Assembly: GCA_958496175.1 (NCBI GenBank) | Contig: OY292274.1 | Span: forward strand, 29,551,482-29,615,481 | Origin: Sisyra terminalis | Taxonomy: Eukaryota; Arthropoda; Insecta; Neuroptera; Sisyridae | DNA: 64,000 bases | Direction of reading: 5' to 3' | Shown here: in pieces, positions 1 through 11,345 of the stretch | Position numbering within the stretch: position 1 is the stretch's first letter | Layout of the letters: each line of letters starts with the position of its first letter | The notes under the pieces: generated by a model | What the model was told of the DNA's origin: nothing | Databases searched by the model: none | What the model saw: the letters and a program-made list of their open reading frames with translations, nothing else | Made by a program: the position numbers and the translations under genes

Positions 1-1265
1 TTTTGTTTAAAATTTTCAATTTGAAAATTTTTACGTTAAAACTAATGTCTTCTTGAAAAGTTTAAACGTAAAACTTAATTAATAAAAAAAATACCTTTTG
101 CAACAAAAACAGTACAAATTTTGGAGTTAGTGTTCATCTTAACTTTATAACTAATTTCTTTCTATTTAAAATTACAAAACTAAAAAGATTGGGTTTATTT
201 TTTTTTTTGATTCTGAAACAATTAAGTACAAAGTTTTAACATACTCAATTCATCATTTTTATGAGCCTGTAAGGTTTAAAATTAAATATTATATTATTAA
301 TTGACTTGAACTATTGCTGAAACAAATCATGTCAGCATAGAAGAAAGATCTATCACTTTTTTCAATATATGTATTTAATAAGAATCATCAAGCTCAAAAA
401 TTAATTTAAAATACTTAAAGATATATTCAAAATGTCGTTATTTGATTTTTAAAATATTTCATACTTCATTTCGATTATGAAGCTGAATTTTCTAAATAAC
501 TATGAGAGAAATTTGCTTAAAACACTGAGAAAAAGTTATTAGAATGTATTTAAATTGCTCTAATTAGTCAAAAGAATGGAATTACGAATGAAAGAGTTCA
601 CTAATTGAAGGGAAAACATATTTTCATGGTAGGTAATACCATTTTCAATTAGAAGTAGGTTCATATATATGTTATTTACTTTAATCATAACGACATTCCT
701 TTTAAATTTTAAAATGCCGGAATAAATTATTTCTACTTTATATTATTTATTTTAATAAAAAGAAAACAAAGATTTTTAATTTTTAATTTATTAATAATTT
801 AACAGTACCTTATTTTATAATTCAAATTGATTCCAATGAAAAAAAAAAATACATGACATTCTTTCTCTATGGTATTTTAAATATTTTATTAATTCTTAAA
901 TTTAAATTTTGTTCTGCTCTGTAAAAAAACATTTAGTAGCTGCGATTTTAATTTTGCTTATCAATAGAAAAAGTTATATCTTATATTAGGATAACATTTC
1001 TGACATGGTATCACATCTAAGTCGTACCCTTATGATAATTTAATATAATGTTGGTTTACAGTCATAACAAACGACATTATGGAATGCCAATGCTTTGTAG
1101 TTGTATTACTAAGGAATCAAGCCGCTAAATTTCTACATTTAAGTAATTTCCGACCAGATTGGTGACGGGTTTCATAATTGGTCACTGTGGTCTGAGAAAG
1201 TATCTCTATTGGTACTGTTGAAGTACTGTTAAACCCTCCAATATGCAGATTCTGTCAAACAGAAA
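1..1265. other. AT-rich non-coding DNA, no gene seen
   Basis: Homopolymer runs and short A/T motifs dominate. No open frame with recognisable protein, no RNA gene and no clear repeat boundary was found. If the exons further right belong to one long + strand gene, this is intron or upstream DNA. Confidence 0.5.
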
Positions 1266-2180
1266 TCTATACATATAAATAAAATTAGAATGTCTGTTTG
1301 TAATATTAAAATAACCGCTTTTTACCACATGCATATATGAGTTTATACGGTACATACACCAAAATAACATATTTTTAAATTTTTGTCTGTCTGTCTGTTT
1401 GTTCCGGTTAATCTCTGAAATGGCTGAACCGATTTTGACGGGACTTTTATTGGCAGGTAGCTGATGTAATAAGGAGTAACTTAGGCTACTTTTATTTTAG
1501 GTATAAAAACTTTTTTTTACTAAAATAAAGTATTGTTGCAATTGAACAATCAACAAACGAAATTTTGAATTTAATAAGTGTAATAAATAAATAAACAATT
1601 AATTGATAATAAGTTTCTGTTTTTGTTTTTGTTATATTATTTTAATAACAGCATTTTAAAAAACGTCATTTTACTTAATTAGTGTGAAAGTTTATGTAGT
1701 AAGTACTTATACCAAATAGTAAAGAGGCGGTTTTTAATTTTTGTTCGTTTTTCAACAATCAAACTTTTAAAATCTAATTTTTATGAAACAATGATTGTGA
1801 CCTAAAGCAATTATATATTCTGCTGAAAAGTATTAAGGGAGCAATTTTTTATCATATATTTCATTATTAATGAAAACATACAATCTTCCAAACAAACTTT
1901 TCTTCGGTATTAAGAACAATTTGAAAACCAATTATTGTTATTGAAAATAAATAAAATATTCGAATTTACTTCCACGCTTTCTACCTACTTCCAACAATTT
2001 TGTGTGTTCAACGTCCAAATGTGCGAAATCGAATAGCTTTTTAGTCATGTTAACTAACATAAAGAGGGTTATTATTTTTTTTCGTTTTACATTGTATTTT
2101 CAAATATAAGTGCACATTTGTGTCGATGAAATTTAGAAAGTGTTTTCCTTATACGATGCAGATATATAATAATCAGCTAG
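1266..2180 (+). mobile_element. Short non-autonomous Helitron (copy 3)
   Basis: The 5' end reads TCTATACATATAAATAAAA preceded by A, and the 3' end reads CAGCTAG followed by T, as expected for Helitron insertion between A and T. A (TGTC)n-type tract and a segment beginning GTTCCGGTTAATCTCTGAAA near 1400 resemble leader sequence shared by many insect Helitrons. From about 1620 to 2170 it aligns by eye with 31550-32085 of the larger copy (shared blocks near TGTGCGAAATCGAATAG and TTATACGATGCAGATATATAATAA). It has no Rep or helicase coding and lacks the 3' hairpin region of the larger copies, so it is a truncated or recombined derivative. Confidence 0.75.
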
Positions 2181-3339
2181 TGTAGAATAAAATAATATAT
2201 AGTAAATATAGTTTTATATAAAATATAATCAATATTTACATAATGAATGACTAAACTAACTTCGAAAAAAAATATTGAATTGAAGTTACTCTTAAAATAC
2301 TATATTTTTGTCTTAGGAAATAATATTATTCTCTTTTGGATTAAGTTAGAAAATAAAAATTAGTTATTAAATAATTATTTGTTTATTTAATAAACGGTGA
2401 AAAAATGAATGTTACACCAACAATTAATTATGAACATAGTAACTTTCTTTTAATACAAAAGATTACAACTTGAAATGTTAAAATTATAGTAGACAATAAA
2501 TTTAATTAAGGACGGTTGCGATTACACCAGGTATATATGATACTCCAAGGTATGTGTTAACATTACTTATGTAAGTTATCATTGGTAACATAAATTCCAC
2601 ATGGTTTTATGACATTTGGTTTTTAATTTTAATGTTATCATAAAAGAAACTATCATATTTCAAATGTCTGCAGGCGTATATGTATAAAAGAGTACATTAT
2701 ATTTAAATTTTGTGATAAACAACCTTACAAATGAACAAAAAAATGCATAATTACATAAATAAATGAAACGTGAACAAGTTCATACAATTTTAAAATTTCT
2801 GTTTTATTAAAAAGCGAAATAAAATTGTAATTCTAAAAAAAGTTTGAGTAAAGCAAATCCAAAAATACTAAGGATTGGTATTTTCACTCATAATTAGATA
2901 GACCATCCCCATATCTTCAGAATAGCTAAATAATAGATAAATTCCCTACCTTTCGGAGAAAAAATTATCTGAGAGATTCATGTCATTATCTAGATATGTA
3001 AATACTGGCCATTAATGTTATTTTCTGTTATCTTATTAACAAACAGATATAATAATTTAAGAAACATAAACGTCATTGGTCCCTGCTTATAATCAACTAT
3101 ATTCGTTAAACTGTAATAGAGAGAGAAAATTTGTAGTATATGTTTAATAGATAGAATCTCCTTTCTCAAATAATGTAAGCTTTACATTATTGGTAAGTTT
3201 TGCAAAATTAAAATCAAAAAGTTAAACATTGTAATGGATGTCAATTAAATGTTTGCAGTTAAAACTTGATGAAATTCTAGGCAAACAATTTCAATGATTT
3301 TATTAATGAAATTATTCTATAAAGGTCATTTAAGTAATC
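2181..3339. other. AT-rich non-coding DNA, nothing recognised
   Basis: No coding pattern, RNA gene or repeat boundary could be supported here. Confidence 0.5.
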
Positions 3340-3530
3340 AAAAAAGGTAAATCAAAGTAACCTAGTTATTTCAAAGTATCTTAGGTACTGTATCTTTCTT
3401 CTTTTACATTTTACCAAAAAGAAACTTGTATCTTAGATACTTTTTAAAAGAGACTGTAATTAAAAAGTATATCTTAGTATTTCTTAAATACTGAAAAATA
3501 ACTTAAATGCTGAGATATCGAGAGATAAGG
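3340..3530. repeat. Fragment of a TACTTAGATACTT-rich repeat family
   Basis: Dense copies of words such as AAGTATCTTAGGTACT, TATCTTAGATACTTTT and AGTATATCTTAGTATTTC occur here. The same vocabulary fills the TIR element at 17626-18339, so this is probably a decayed relative. Termini are not clear. Confidence 0.45.
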
Positions 3531-3705
3531 TGTAGAAACTTGTTTTGTTTTGTTCTATAAATTTCATTTTATACCCTTTATATTAGTCCTCTATCGTTTT
3601 ATTGTAGGTTGTGTTTACAGGGGACTAGACAAACATGTTTATTTTTGTTTAAATTAATAACGATATGAAAAGCAGAGAAGAGAGAAAAAATATGGACAAA
3701 ATCTC

Positions 3706-3807
3706 AGAGCTTCTGTTAGCCGACCGCTAGTTGTTGCAGTAAAACATTAGCCTTGGCCAAACTTAATTTTGTACAGCGACAACTAGTGGTCCGTTAACAA
3801 AAGCTCT
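3706..3807. repeat. Small palindromic (foldback) element
   Basis: Two arms of about 37 bp (3706-3742 and 3771-3807) are imperfect reverse complements. Both carry AGAGCTTYTGTTA and then CTAGTTGTYGC. The loop is about 28 bp. This is the architecture of a minimal MITE or the remnant of one. No target-site duplication was established. Confidence 0.5.
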
Positions 3808-4115
3808 AAAAGTTACTAACATATTAGTCTATACTTCCACACTTTAACACAGAATTGAACTTCTGCATAAGTCTCCCTTCTCTGAGAAATACATTATCTG
3901 ATTATCTAAAAATTTCACCGAATATGGTACAAAACATAATGTATGCATAATATACAAAGTGCCTTAAAACAGTGGCGTAGCGTGCGAGTTTGCTGCCCGA
4001 AGTTGATCAGAAATTCGTCGTTTCCTATTTTCATCATTAATCAAGAAAATTGGTAGAAAGTCAAATGCCTTTAAATTGCATTTTATTGTATTTGTATTGT
4101 ATCTAGTATCTAGAT

Positions 4116-4556
4116 CCATCATTCCCAATGTGGGACGCAGACTCCACCAGTGAGGTATGGTAATATTTTGGTGGGTAATGGGCAGGACGAGCACTCTTCG
4201 GCTAACTATACCAAATACTATGGGGAAATTCGAGAATGAGTTATTAATAGTAATTTTTTTCTAGTGAGTCTGTGGATGTGAATGTTTGTGTTAATCCAAA
4301 CATAAGAATATTTGTATTTGCGTGTGTAATTGGAACACAAGATATATCCGGTTTCCCGGAAATCTTATTTTTCTCTTTCTTGGATGACTTTTTCTTTGGA
4401 AGCTAGTTTTGATACCAAGTTAATCGTCTTTTATGCTTCCTTCAGGTGAATATCTGTAAAATTTTGAATTACAAAATTTAAATATCGCGAGGGGGAACAT
4501 CAGTATCTTAGAAATGTCTAGGTGGGACATGGCCCAAAACCGGTTGAGAACCATTG
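4116..4556. mobile_element. Non-autonomous hAT-type element
   Basis: The left end reads CCATCATTCCCAATGTGGG. The right end, reverse-complemented, reads CAATGGTTCTCAACCGG, similar to the CAGTGGTTCTCAACC termini of hAT elements. It is bracketed by an imperfect 8 bp duplication, ATCTAGAT at 4108-4115 and ATCTACAT at 4557-4564 (7 of 8 bases). An internal frame on the minus strand (3964-4194) does not resemble a transposase. A separate hAT-like start, CAGTGGCGTAGCGTG at 3970, may mark an older insertion. Confidence 0.55.
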
Positions 4557-4567
4557 ATCTACATACT

Positions 4568-4690
4568 TTTCCTAAGGAGCTCTGACAACTCTCTGAATAT
4601 TGAAAATTTGCTCAATACAAGATTCAAACCCAATACCTATTAGTTTTAAAACAGTCACCTTAATCACTCAGACACTAGTGGGAAACTCTT
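4568..4690 (-). mobile_element. tRNA-derived SINE, family 1
   Basis: Read on the minus strand there is an A-box-like GTGTCTGAGTGATTAAGG (4659-4676) and, about 30 nt on, a B-box-like GGGTTTGAATC (4621-4631). These match the RNA polymerase III promoter of a Ser/Leu-type tRNA. The following body shares GAGCAAATTT and an AGAGTTGT stretch with the copy at 11212-11345. It is mutated relative to a functional tRNA. Confidence 0.55.
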
Positions 4691-7055
4691 CTTTTAGTCT
4701 ATTTACTTTTATGGCTAGTTGTAGGATAGTAAATATTTTACTTTCACACTTTTTTGCAATCATAAATTACGTTCAGTTTTTAATTAATAAGAAATTAAGA
4801 TTTATAAAATTACTTCAAGTTCAAAAATTGACATGATATATTTTTTTTGCAAAATTTTCAATGCTATATACCTATTAAATTTAAATAAAATTCTTTAAAA
4901 TAAAGGAACCTTAAATTTTGCAGGTTAGTATTGTAAATTTTAAACCAGTTACAAATTGAACCTTTATCAGGAATTTCACTTAAGATAAACCTTCGAAAAG
5001 TCCCAGTGGTTTTCGTCGGACATTAAATTCTAATTGAAATTAATACAGCGAATTAATGAGAATGACAATTCTAAAGCTTCCATAAACATTCAAGTGAGTC
5101 TTATGAAGCTTTTATTGACATCTTAAAATTTGTATTTTAATGGAATTATTTGCAAATTAAATTAGCACAGTTGACTGTAAAAGTAACTGTTTGTCAGTTT
5201 TGAAACGATGCTTGTTTTTGATTGGGTATATTATGCAAAAATATAAATCAGAGAAATGAACGAAATTAATATTGATGTAAAGCGTCAAAACCATTACGTA
5301 CAAAATTTAAGCCGACAGTGATGTATGCAGAAATGCTTATCAAGTTCAAATCAAACTGTAAACTGAATTACGTCAGAACAAACAGTGATTTATTGCTCTG
5401 ATTAACACATATTGTTAAAACATGCTGATTAAATTGCAAAGGTTGTATACATTATTTTTTTTTTTAAAAAAAACATTCGTGCAATTTTGTTTCTCTTTTA
5501 ATTGATAGATAATTTGAATTTATTTGAGAAAATAATTGACTTAATAGTTGTGAGTTTAGGCGGAGGATATTTTATTTAATTTATGTGGAGAAATAAATAT
5601 TTTGTATCGGAAAAAAAATAGAGAACAAAGTTACGAACAACCGTGTACGAACTCAGACAAAACAAAATATTCGAATCGAAAAATTTTCAATTTCTTGCAT
5701 GAATAGTCTTGACACATCAAAAGATTTGAACTTTATGATATGACCCACCACTCGTTTCTTTAGTTAGGTTTTGACTTTATTCAAGCTTCACGCATTTCAA
5801 TGTAATGTTCGCCAAAGCACAAAAATTGAGGTTCAAACATGAATTTCAATAGCTTTTCATTCGTTATTTTTTTTAATGTTCTACAAATTCATCATTAAAT
5901 AATTAAACGATGAGAAATTTTAATACCATTGGTGGTTCAAATAAATTGTAAAGACAAAAACAAAGGTGAAAATTAATAACGAACGTAGAAAAGTAAGAAA
6001 TAAAATTTGTATTACTGATATTCATAATCTTTATAAATATTGTATTGAAATATGCTTTTTGATCTTGAAAACGAACAAAATTTACATTTCCTTTATATTA
6101 CAAGAAAAATTATTAAAAACAAAGCATCGTAAAGAAGAATTTGTTTTACGGGAAAATTTTGTCAAACGGAAATGGAAAGGCGCTCAATGACGGAAACTTA
6201 TATACTCGGGAGTATAGAAACTGTTATGTTTGTTGTATACAAATAATTATTTTATTCATAACTTTAAAGCATTAAGGGTAAGATCTTCTTCACTTAAATT
6301 ACATTAAGAGTCATAAAATCTATTGAATATTTTATTAAAAATGCACATTTTTACTCAAAAAAAAGCGAACTCGTCAATAACTTGTGGCATCGTCAATTTG
6401 GTAAACGTCTCGAATGTAAATTTTCAATTTTCCAATGTTATATTCATAAAATCTTATTGAAGACTTTCATCGCACATGTGGAGGCTTTTTCGGTTTAAGA
6501 TATGTGTTACTGACATCTGCCAAATATCAATATAAAATCAAACTGTGAATAAAACTCAGTTACCTCTTAAACTGTCGATATGCTGTGTGTTTTTTTAAGT
6601 AAAAAGCATTTTTAACGAAAAAAATGACCAAAATATTTTTAACTTTCAATAGTACTAAATTATAAATACTTACTTATTTTAATCTTAATTAATTTTAGTA
6701 CACGCTCAATTGTTCCTCAACCATCTACTATAATTTTTAGACGAATTTTCACTAACGCAAAATAGTAACATTTATTGATTTGAGTTGATAAACCAAACAT
6801 CGTTGAAAAGTTATCAAGGGAGGCTTACCAAAAAAATTTTAAATATAATTAAAAAAATTAACTTTGCTTCTACTTATGTTATTACATTGTAGACTTAAAC
6901 TTGAGTTCAACCATAAAGAAAGATCCACCAGATGTAACAATAGTTTTGGATAATAAATTCCAACATATTCAAGAGATAATCTTTGAGGATTTTATGAGAC
7001 CCATTTTTCTTCTAGTGTTTCCCCAATAGAATCCTCTAAATTGAGCCATATTTCT
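4691..7055. other. AT-rich non-coding DNA, nothing recognised
   Basis: Several short frames occur (for example 5966-6190 on +) but they are Lys/Asn/Ile-rich with no domain, as expected by chance at this base composition. No RNA gene or bounded repeat was identified. Confidence 0.5.
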
Positions 7056-7063
7056 GTTTAATA

Positions 7064-7477
7064 CAGTGGTCGTCCAACTAGCAGTCCGCGGACCACTAGT
7101 GGTCCACATGAAAATGTCGGTAGTCCGTAGAGAAATGTGAAATACGCCTAATTCTCTTTTTACATAAATTTAGTTTAGCACGAATTAAAAAGAAAAAATA
7201 TCTCTTTATACGCGAATTATTTTGTCATAACACTAATTCTTATGTAAATACGAAATAAATTCTTAAGTGAACTCTTTCAAGAATTTATAAACATTACTCA
7301 CACCTAATTCTCTTTCTTCCCAATTTTTTTAGGAACGTTACTATCGGTTACTATCGTGTTATAACAGAATTGGGTGTATTTTTACTATAATATATTTATT
7401 TTATATGTGCATTTAATGCATAGGATTTATATTATGAATTAAGTAATCCTTGGGATTAAAAAGTTTTGCGACCGCTG
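7064..7477. mobile_element. Non-autonomous hAT element (414 bp)
   Basis: The left terminus is CAGTGGTCGTCCAACTAGC. The right terminus, reverse-complemented, is CAGCGGTCGCAAAACTTTT, giving hAT-like CAGYGGTCG ends. The flanks are GTTTAATA (7056-7063) and GTTTACTA (7478-7485), an 8 bp target-site duplication with one mismatch. It has no coding capacity. Confidence 0.7.
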
Positions 7478-7485
7478 GTTTACTA

Positions 7486-8305
7486 TTATCATGTTTTATT
7501 TTTTGTTTAGATTCTTCCAGTTTATCTTATCGAAACAAAATTACAATATATAAATATGTTAAGCTGAAACTAATTTAACAAAATTATTTCAATAATGGTC
7601 AAATAAATGGTTAAATAAGAGAAAATATTAAAAAATATAATTCTGTGACAATTAGCTCATTAATCTACAAACAAAGTTCTTCAGCAGTCTTATGTCTGGC
7701 AATTACTGACAAAAACTTAGATAGACCATATCTTTAAGATAGCTACTTAAGAGATAAAAACTTATCTAGTAAACATTTTTATATAAACAATTCTTTGATG
7801 AAAACATGCATTATTTTTCTATCTCTTGGATAAAATGCTATATGGATGATTAATTATAGAAGAGGGTAACATTGTTAAAATTTAATTTTCGATTTTCATG
7901 AATGCCCCTTTGTACTATTTTATAGATGAATTTGCTTTCATTAAATATAATTATTAATAATAGAGTATTTGCTATGCCCATTTAAGATTTCAATTATTAC
8001 AAATAACTTTTAAATAAGATATGATAACTCATCGTAAAATTGATTCCATTACTGAAATTGCCGCAGGATATAAAAAATTTATATGAAAAAAATTATAATT
8101 AGCTGAATGGTTTTTCGTGAAAAGCCAGCAAGAATTGCTGAATCTAACTCTCTTCCCTTTTTGAATTCCCTTTTGATGAGAAAACTAATCGATTTTTTAA
8201 CAGAACTCATTCATTTCTCAACTGTATATAAGCACAAGATTTTGTCGAAATTGATATAACGTTTTATTTTAGCAAATATTTTTTTATATATTTATTTTGA
8301 ACCAC
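7486..8305. other. AT-rich non-coding DNA, nothing recognised
   Basis: No coding pattern or repeat boundary seen. Confidence 0.45.
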
Positions 8306-8309
8306 ATCA

Positions 8310-8985
8310 ACCGGGTTGGTTCTTAGAGGCATATTTGGGGTTTAATTTACGTTTGGATACTATCTATAACGTCATGGCCTCCGCAATCTGCTTCACAGAT
8401 TTAAGGTATTAAATTGAATTTAACACCTGTCTTATTTCGCTGGGGAGTCCCAGTGTTGTTGTTAATTGAATTGTTTTAGGACATAATGCGATTGTGTGGG
8501 TAACCCATAGTGTGTCACTTCAAGTAGGGCATCGTCTGGGTTCATATTTGTCTAAAAGATATCCATGTAAGAAGACCTACTCACAACTGGCATCCAAATG
8601 GTAGATCCTTTCTATTGCTTGACTTAAGGGTTTTTTCCCATTCATTTTATCTAAATTGGCCCAGTCTTATTGGGTTTGAGGACCAACCATTCCGAGCTAT
8701 CTTTACGTGGTGATGAACATATTTTTTCCAATCCTCCTTTGTTGTCCATCACTAGGATAATATCGAATCCTTCTTTGATCGCTATCTTGGCTTTTTTGTC
8801 TACCATTTGTTACCGGGGGTTCCTTAGTGTGATTGGAACCCATACAATGGTTAATTCTGCTGTTTTATGCAATATGATCTTGGCAACTAAGTTTGAGTCT
8901 ATAGAAATAAGAGCTTTATTTAGTTCATTTACTTTTTTTTTAAAATTGCATTGACGTTGCAAATGAAAAGCTATACACAAGATAC
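8310..8985 (-). pseudogene. Decayed non-LTR retrotransposon, RNase H end
   Basis: On the minus strand, pieces in shifted frames read LHKTAELTIVWVPI and later VDKKAKIAI, matching the WVPGHxGIxGNExVD.AAK block of the RNase H domain in Jockey/R1/I-type elements. A further piece reads CPTCSDTLWVTHTIALCP, a worn form of the CCHC knuckle that ends such ORF2 proteins. Many stops and frameshifts show it is dead. The + strand frame at 8670-8954 is the shadow of this element, not a gene. Confidence 0.65.
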
Positions 8986-11211
8986 ACGTCGTTGTCTTTT
9001 ACAACGGCATAAACGTTTTAAATTATTTATTGAAAATCAATCAATGCTTCATTTTATGAAAAATATTTAAATATTTTTAAAGTTATTTCTCGATAGCTGT
9101 ATCGGTACGGATAAAATAAAAATAATTAGTATAATTGAGTAAATCACTCCATACAAGTAATTCGTAATCTAAAAGTATATAATTTTAATGTAACTATTAA
9201 TAATGGTGCAAAAGTTTTCACGTGCTCTTTTAATTTTTTCCTAGAATTATTTTTTTTTTTTGATTTAACTGCGATCTATTGTTTTCGATTAGGAATCAAA
9301 AAAAAATACTTTGATCTATTAGTGGAAATTGTGTAACGTACTCTAACAAATAATTTCATTACAGTAAGGAATAATATTTAGTATAAATCAGAAAACAGGA
9401 AAAAGTTAAGTAACAAAAACTTTGGCAATAAATATTATTAGTATGGATTTAGTTAATTCTTGTGTTTGTTTTGCCTTATGTTATCTGTGAAAACAACGTG
9501 TATTTAACTAAAACGAAAGTTCACGCATGCTGTTTCCGTAAGATATAAAATCTCACATATACATTATTTGTAGTTTTCTCAGCGATACCATTTAAAGTTT
9601 ATAAAGATTATTTCATATAATACGACACGTATAAGTAAGTAAACAAAACAAAAGTAAAAGAAAATGAAATAAAAAAGGAATTATCGTTAAAATAATGGTA
9701 AATACCCGATGCTTGAAATAAAATAAAAGTTAATGAACAAATATTTTCTATTTTTACTATCTAAAAATATTTTCTTCTTATAATGACATATTATGTAAAA
9801 CGGTTTAAGTAACTAGAACGTTTTTTGGGTATATTATTACTGTAATTTAGGCAAGCTAAAACAATAATAATTTTTATGTAAAATTATGGATTTAGTCATT
9901 TAGGTAATTTAAATTTAATAACCTTATCCAGGTGGAATATATTTGATTTTACATTTATTTTTAATAACTAAGGAAGATTATTTTTTAAAAAAAGAAAACT
10001 TGATATCTAATTTGTACAAATAATCAGAAAATCAAGTTTTACTTGTCAGAATAACAGAAGAAGCAATAAGTATGGATATCAAGGTGGATGTAAAAAGGAA
10101 AAAAAAATCAAAGAAAACTAAATTCAAATGTTGAAAGCAATATTAACAGTAGATCGTCTGTCAAAAAAAGATGCGGTAGAGATAAAATTTTATTATAAAT
10201 ACAATTATACGTTTAGACTTTTCAACTATGAATATCTACTGCACATATTTCAGGAAATAATCAATTTCATTTATTCAAATCTAAATTTTGTTAGGAAAAA
10301 GTTTCCCCTGCTCATAATTACAAAATGATAACAATTAATCTGTTTTCACGACTGAAGACACGAGTTATCAATACTATTTCCGATTTTAAAACGTTTTATG
10401 TAGCATACGAATGAAATTCAATAGATCAATTGTCTTTCATTCATAATGAATAATGGTGCATTTATTGAGTGTCAAGATAATTAAACAAGAAGTAACGTTG
10501 AAAAGAACTAAAGAGGAAAATTTAATTTATTTTCCTTTTACATTTGATTATCCAGTTTTTTTTTAAATTAATTATCCCAAAACCTTTCGTAAATAATTAA
10601 AGCATTCTTCTTAAATTTTTAAAATTTCGGAAAGATGTCACTTCCGTTTGTTTAAAAAATCGCCTTTTGTGATCTTTGAATGAATATTCAGACATATTAT
10701 GATACATTTTTAGATAAAAGCAAATATACGAAAACGGAAAATTAACTGGTTTTTATGAAAAAGTTTTCACTTTTTTACGAGATTATCATTTTTTCAACTA
10801 ATTTGATGAAAAGTCAATTTCAAAAATTTATCACAACTTCAATAAAATGAGTCTAAAGCTCCTTACAACTGTCTCTGCCAACGCTAGAACTTTTTCCTGT
10901 TTATTATGGAAAATTGCCAATTACCATTAAAATGATAGATATAGGAAAATTATCCATACATACGTATTTTGTGAGAGAAATTTAATGGTGATTGGTGCTC
11001 TGAAGAACTATTAATGTTTTCTTTTTTTACAGTTTATTTTTTCATCAAAATGAATTTTTCATTACCATTTTTCAGGAAGATTGATTTTGTCGAATATTAC
11101 TTGTGGATTTTAAACGGTGCCGTCAAGATTGGCAAAAAAATAAGACTTTCTTACTTTAATAACTTGTTACAAATTATTATATATATTTCTTATTTATCGC
11201 CGCTTCATAAC
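8986..11211. other. AT-rich non-coding DNA, nothing recognised
   Basis: Short chance frames only (for example 10128-10328 and 11014-11214 on +), rich in Phe, Ile, Lys and Asn, without domains or splice context. Confidence 0.5.
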
Positions 11212-11345
11212 TAGTAAGATCTTAAACAACTCTAGGGTTAATAAGAATCCGTACTTGAGAAATATCGTAAATTTGCTTCATGCAAAGACCGAGCCCAACA
11301 CTTACCAGTTTTGAAGCGGTTACCTTGACCACTCGGCCACTTGTA
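11212..11345 (-). mobile_element. tRNA-derived SINE, family 1 (second copy)
   Basis: On the minus strand an A box GTGGCCGAGTGGTCAAGG (11323-11340) fits a Ser/Leu-type tRNA well. The B-box position (11287-11296, GGGCTCGGTC) has decayed. The body matches the copy at 4568-4690: both have a TTNAAAACTNRTARGTRTTGGG-like stretch after the A box and GAAGCAAATTT/GAGCAAATTT further on. Two related copies 7 kb apart argue for a dispersed SINE rather than a real tRNA gene. Confidence 0.6.

Noticed and set aside
8670..8954. 94-residue plus-strand frame
   Set aside because: The minus strand here carries the RNase H remnant of a non-LTR element; the plus frame is its shadow.
11212..11345. A functional tRNA-Ser/Leu gene on the minus strand
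   Set aside because: The B box is decayed and the acceptor stem does not pair; a sister copy shares the non-tRNA body, so SINE is the better reading.
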